Positions 60,110-64,000 of a stretch of DNA of 64,000 nt are shown here, piece after piece. The position numbers and the translations under genes are program-made. Numbering within the stretch: the stretch's first letter is position 1; every line of letters begins with the position of its first letter. The notes under the pieces are model-generated. The model did no database searches. It had not been told where the DNA came from and saw nothing but the letters and a program-made list of their open reading frames with translations. Source of the stretch: Mytilus trossulus (lineage: Eukaryota; Mollusca; Bivalvia; Mytilida; Mytilidae); the NCBI RefSeq assembly GCF_036588685.1, contig NC_086381.1, positions 46,623,431 through 46,687,430 of the forward strand, written 5' to 3'.

Positions 60110-60262
60110 CTATATCAAAGTTTTAAGTCATGCCCGAACAAGAAGGCGGCTAGAAAATGACCAACAAATCAACCATTCCTAGATACATGACATACAAGGA
60201 TCAAAATCTTCTGATATGACCATACGCATATTACACATAACGTCAATACAATAATTTCCCGC
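60110..60262. repeat. Stub of a third C block
   Basis: 'AAGTTTTAAGTCATGCCCG' to about 'CACATAACGTCAATACAATA' matches the first 150 bases of C1 (9140-9290) and C2 (45285-45440). The similarity stops abruptly near 60262. This confirms that U is normally followed by C, that is, an ancestral U-C tandem array. Confidence 0.75.
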
Positions 60263-61958
60263 CATTCATTTGTGCACGGGTTGGTTGAAAAAAATAAACT
60301 GCAATATATGAGTTCTATGTACTTGTTTTTGGTTTGTTGTTTTTTGTTTCTTAACAGTTTTTTTGGTTGTATTTACTAACTTTAATTTGTTTTTAGTTCT
60401 AGCTGTTATCCTTTAGATGACAAGCTTTAGTGCTGATTCTTTTTTGAAAGGAAGTTAAAGAGCAGACAATTACTAGTGAATTCAGATATTGACGTATACA
60501 GTACGTAAACGAACTCGACAGTGCCCTGGCCTAGTTAATGTTTTCTCCATACACTGATGAAATTCACCTTGTATCTCTGACTTTTCACATTTCTAAATGT
60601 GCTGTTGTTCTTACAGAAATGCAGAACACAGTCTTGATATGTAAAACAAAAAAAGCAACGCAAATCTCAATCTTTGAAAATGCGGAGCGAGATCAAATTA
60701 CTCTTCAGGAGCATCTGGAAACACACGTGTGTTGCTTAAAAGTAGTGTATGTTGCTTTTAATTTCGGGTTAAGTCTTGGATGTTGTGCTTTTTAGTTTTC
60801 GATGTCTTCACTGTTATTGGCTGTAATAGTCTTGTCTATTATTTGTCTTGAAAAAATATGATTTACGATAAAGATGTAGTTCCGGCAGATAAAGCTTCAA
60901 ATAATAATGCTCTTAAATTTGAATCGTAGTAAAACGAGCAGTTTGTGAAATAAGTCCATTAAAGCCTATAGCTATAAAATACAATTAGCAAATTATTGAT
61001 TCTTCTATCAAAATTATAACGAGTTCAAGCGGGGATTTCCAGTATTGTCTGAACTTGAAAAGAATTTCAGAAACCAGTAAAAAGTTAACATCAATTATCT
61101 GTAATAATAGACCAAATATAAAAAAATTTGGCCTGATTATTTTTTTTCGATTACTTTTTTTTAAAGTTGAAATGGTCCAAACTAACAGTCAAATTAAAAA
61201 AAAAATCAATAAAAAAAATCTGTATAGTCTGGTTGCCAGGGAAACAACGTGACATCATATGTATATATAAGTATAGCAAGAAGAATTGGCTAACATTGTA
61301 TTTTATGGTAAAAATGAGATAAAGTATAACATTTTTTGTTATTTTCATTCGTATAATAGACGACTTCAATCATTTAAGCTGCTAACTAACACATTTTTCG
61401 AAAAAAAAACCCAGGTTTTTGGTACATAAGGTGGTCCACTTAACACAAAAATTGGAATGATTTTTGCCGACTTTTTTCATTTTTTACATCAGCTTTTACA
61501 GAAAACCCAGAAATCCTCAGATAAAATACTATAAAATATAAATTTATGGATGTTTTGTCAACAAAATGGTGCAAAAAATTCATGGGTAAATGTTGCAGAA
61601 AATAACCAATAGAGGAATACTAGTCATTGAAATTTCCCCTTTTAGGCTCTATCTGTAAATAAATATTTCACATGAATATTTTCATGATAAAATAGTCTTT
61701 CTTATGAAAAAAAATATGTTAAGATGTATTGAGGGTCATTATATCATATAACATATTCCAGCAATTAAAAATGTCATGCTCAAACTAATCTGGATGTAAT
61801 TTTGAAAAATGATTTATTTCCCCTTTTTGAAAATCTTCGTTCAAGAGATAGAAAAAAAACTGTATTCCACATGACATACTAATTATAAATGTTGCCTGTC
61901 CATTTTTAAAACAATTTCCGGACATAATTTGTGACGTTTATTACACTGAAATATCAAG
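60263..61958. other. Interval with one Penelope-like RT motif, otherwise no gene
   Basis: At 60880-60950 the plus strand reads VVPADKASNNNALKFES and then stops, a short Penelope-like RT remnant. The 85-codon ORF at 60538 has no recognisable motif. The remainder is AT-rich. Confidence 0.4.
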
Positions 61959-62935
61959 AGCTTTCTGCCCTGAAATTTTCAGATGAATTGGATAACCGGT
62001 TGTTGGGTTGCTGCCCCTGAATAGGTTATTTTTAGGAAATTTTTCCGTTTTTGGTTATTATCTTGAATATTATCATAGACAGAGATAATCTGTAGACAGT
62101 AATAATGTTCAGCAAAGTAAGATCTATGAATAAGTCAGGATGACTTAAATGGTCAGTTAACCCCTTAAGGAGTTATTGCCCTTTATAGTCATTTTTTACC
62201 AATTTTTCGTAAATTTTAGTAATCTTATAGAAAAATCTTCACCTCTCAAACTACTGGGCTAAATTTAATCAATCTTAAAAATGTGTGCGGTGACCTAGCC
62301 AACCAACCAAGATGGCCGATATGGCTGAAAATAGAACATAGGGGCAAAATGTAGATTTTGGCTTATGAGTTATAACTCTGAAACCAAAGCATTTAGAGCA
62401 AATCTGACAAAATTAAATTTTTTATCAAGTCAATTTCTTTCTGCCCTGAAATTTTCAGATGAATTGGTTAACTGGTTGTTGGGTTGCAGCCCCCCCCCCC
62501 CCCCAATTTGTAATTTGTAATTTTCTTTTTTGCTGTTAGTGGTTCTATTGAATACTATTATAGATAGAGATAAACGATAAACTGTAAAAAGCAATAATGT
62601 TTAGCAGAGTAAGATCTACAAATAAGTCAACATGACCAAAATGGTCATTTGAACCTCTACGGAGAAATTGCCTTTTATAGTCAATTTTTATCAATTTTCA
62701 TTAATTTGGTAAATTGTTGTAAATTTTTCAAAAATATTTTCCTCTATAACTAAAGGGCCAAGTTTATTATAGATAGAAACAATTGTAAGTAGCAAGAATG
62801 TTCAGTAAAGTAAGATCTACAAACACATCATCATCTTCAAAACACAATTTTGTCATGAATCCATCTGTGTCCTTTGTTTGATATGTACACAAGGTGAGCG
62901 ACACAGGCTCTTAAGAGCCTCGAGTTCTTATTCTT
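61959..62935 (+). repeat. 476-bp tandem repeat, two units plus a partial third
   Basis: 'CTTTCTGCCCTGAAATTTTC' starts at 61961 and again at 62437. Other shared stretches are 'TTGGGTTGCWGCCCC', 'AAGTAAGATCTA' and 'GGAGWWATTGCC'. The second unit contains a C-run (about 62490-62506). A partial third unit (from about 62765) leads into 'GTGAGCGACACAGGCTCTTA', a motif I associate with a widespread molluscan repeat. Confidence 0.75.
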
Positions 62936-63734
62936 GTTTATAAAATATATTGTTTAAAAATATTTTATGATACATATATTGATGCGAAACTAAATGGGTA
63001 TTGACCCAAAATACAAAATGATTCATAGCTCAAGCAATTTAAAGTTAACACATTTATTGAAAATAACTTGAATACATGCGGAACTTATCATGTTGGGCCA
63101 AAGATGATAAGTATCTATAAAGGCAATTAGCAATTGTCTATTTATATAACAACAATAAAAAACACTTAAAAGAAAATACCAAACCCTTTTTTCTTTTAAA
63201 AATAATTGAAGTATGAAGTGTAAATACGAAAGAACACCAGTAGAACTGACACTGATACTTATTAAAATTAGCATCTGCCTAAAGTACACTTCAAGTTATA
63301 TGTTCAGTCTTGATTCAAATACGTTTTTACTTAATTACTCAAAGTATACACTGTAAAATAAATTGATTCTCAAAATCCCCAATTTTTAACATAAAACCCC
63401 AATTTACCATAAATAAAATGAACCTAGTAATGAACGTTAACCCATTGTGTTTATCTCTGTATTTAAAGAAAATCATTTGTAGTACCCATACCAAAATTCT
63501 TTGATTTTAGTGCTTCTCGATTTCTAAATTTTTTGTGCAAAAAAAAAATGTTTATGTTACTACAAGAAGGACTGGGATGATTAAGATTTTAAACTGATTT
63601 TTATGAATAATGCAACTAGCTTTGATGTTAGCGGTAATTTTTTCTATCACATTATTTTTTTATGTGGCCAGCTGTTGGTTGATGTATACAGAGAATTGAT
63701 GGAAAAATTTTCGTTTGCATATTCTTAGCCAATA

Positions 63735-64000
63735 ATGAATTTATATCGCAACATTTTTGAGTTCGAAACATTTGAAAAAATTCTGACCGCCGACAGAAAC
63801 TATGTCACAAACAGGAACAAAGCAGTTGACAAGGATGAGAATTTTGCGAATCATAAGTTCTTAATGGAAATGACATCGAACAGGAAATCTAATGACTTAC
63901 CTCGTTTCATTTTGGATACACGAAATGCCATACAAACAACGGTACATAGCAGGCTCATCTGCATGTTCTATAACAGAGATGTCCATGAGATTGAAAAAAA
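63735..64000 (+). CDS. Open reading frame running off the right edge (partial, unidentified)
   Basis: From the ATG at 63735 the frame is open for 88 codons to the window end, without a stop. The predicted start is MNLYRNIFEFETFEKILTAD. The rest is hydrophilic and rich in Asn, Arg and Lys (NRNKAVDKDENFANHKF, PRFILDTRNAIQT, CMFYNRDVHEIE). I recognise no domain. Base composition is less AT-rich than the flanks, and the frame is not part of a repeat seen elsewhere in the window, which favours real coding sequence. It could equally be an internal exon, with the true start upstream, or part of a retroelement. Confidence 0.4.
   Translation, partial: MNLYRNIFEFETFEKILTADRNYVTNRNKAVDKDENFANHKFLMEMTSNRKSNDLPRFILDTRNAIQTTVHSRLICMFYNRDVHEIEK

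Larger units (their letters stand above)
52480..60110. repeat. Duplicated block U4
   Basis: Colinear with U2 and very similar to it. It is interrupted by the 2.36-kb TIR element (52910-55269), which U2 lacks. It contains a 'GTACGGCCTTCAACA' repeat shared with U2 (56163-56345) and a dispersed fragment (58690-58790). At 60.11 kb it runs into a C-block stub. No intact gene is seen. Confidence 0.8.

Noticed and set aside
60538..60795. 85-codon ORF considered as a small secreted or Cys-rich protein
   Set aside because: No signal peptide, no splice-site context and no conserved counterpart in the window.

Overview
The window is eukaryotic, AT-rich, intron-containing DNA dominated by transposable-element debris. 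Several short dispersed repeats that I know from blue-mussel (Mytilus) genomes recur here, for example the 'AAACGCGCGTCTGGCGTA' family and the 'GTACGGCCTTCAACA' family. I therefore read it as a bivalve, most likely Mytilus; this is inference from repeat content and needs a database search. There is no operon structure, and most short ORFs in the window are chance ORFs.

Layout. A block 'U' occurs four times (U1 about 1.0-5.03 kb, U2 about 15.35-20.64 kb, U3 about 39.2-45.25 kb, U4 about 52.48-60.11 kb). A block 'C' occurs twice in full (C1 about 9.13-15.35 kb, C2 about 45.25-52.48 kb), with a stub of a third at 60.11-60.26 kb. U1-C1-U2 matches U3-C2-U4 in the same order, so a segment was duplicated in tandem. 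Later insertions separate or decorate the copies: a 4.1-kb TIR element between U1 and C1, a 292-bp MITE in C1, and a 2.36-kb TIR element in U4. Each has its unfilled counterpart in the other copy.

Each C block carries, on the minus strand, a B-box/coiled-coil (TRIM-like) exon followed by an exon encoding an IRS/DOK-type PTB domain. Exon phases fit, so the locus looks like a family of B-box-coiled-coil-PTB adaptor genes. Both copies share frameshifts; a third, divergent B-box/coiled-coil copy at 30.5-31.5 kb has one nonsense codon and no visible PTB exon. U blocks contain a short signal-peptide-like exon, apparently intact only in U1.

The zone between the duplicated segments (20.65-39.2 kb) is an insertion hot spot. 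A 6.47-kb Ngaro-type tyrosine-recombinase retrotransposon has split direct repeats A1-ORFs-B1-A2-B2 at 20,811-27,280. It encodes a Gag with CCHC and CCCH zinc fingers, a Pol joined to Gag through TGA-CTAG, RNase H, and a tyrosine recombinase. It is nested in a Penelope-like element remnant. Further Penelope-like remnants, a 636-bp near-perfect palindrome, a fold-back element, tRNA-like sequences and reverse-transcriptase debris follow. The right end (60.3-64 kb) has a 476-bp tandem repeat and an open reading frame running off the edge.
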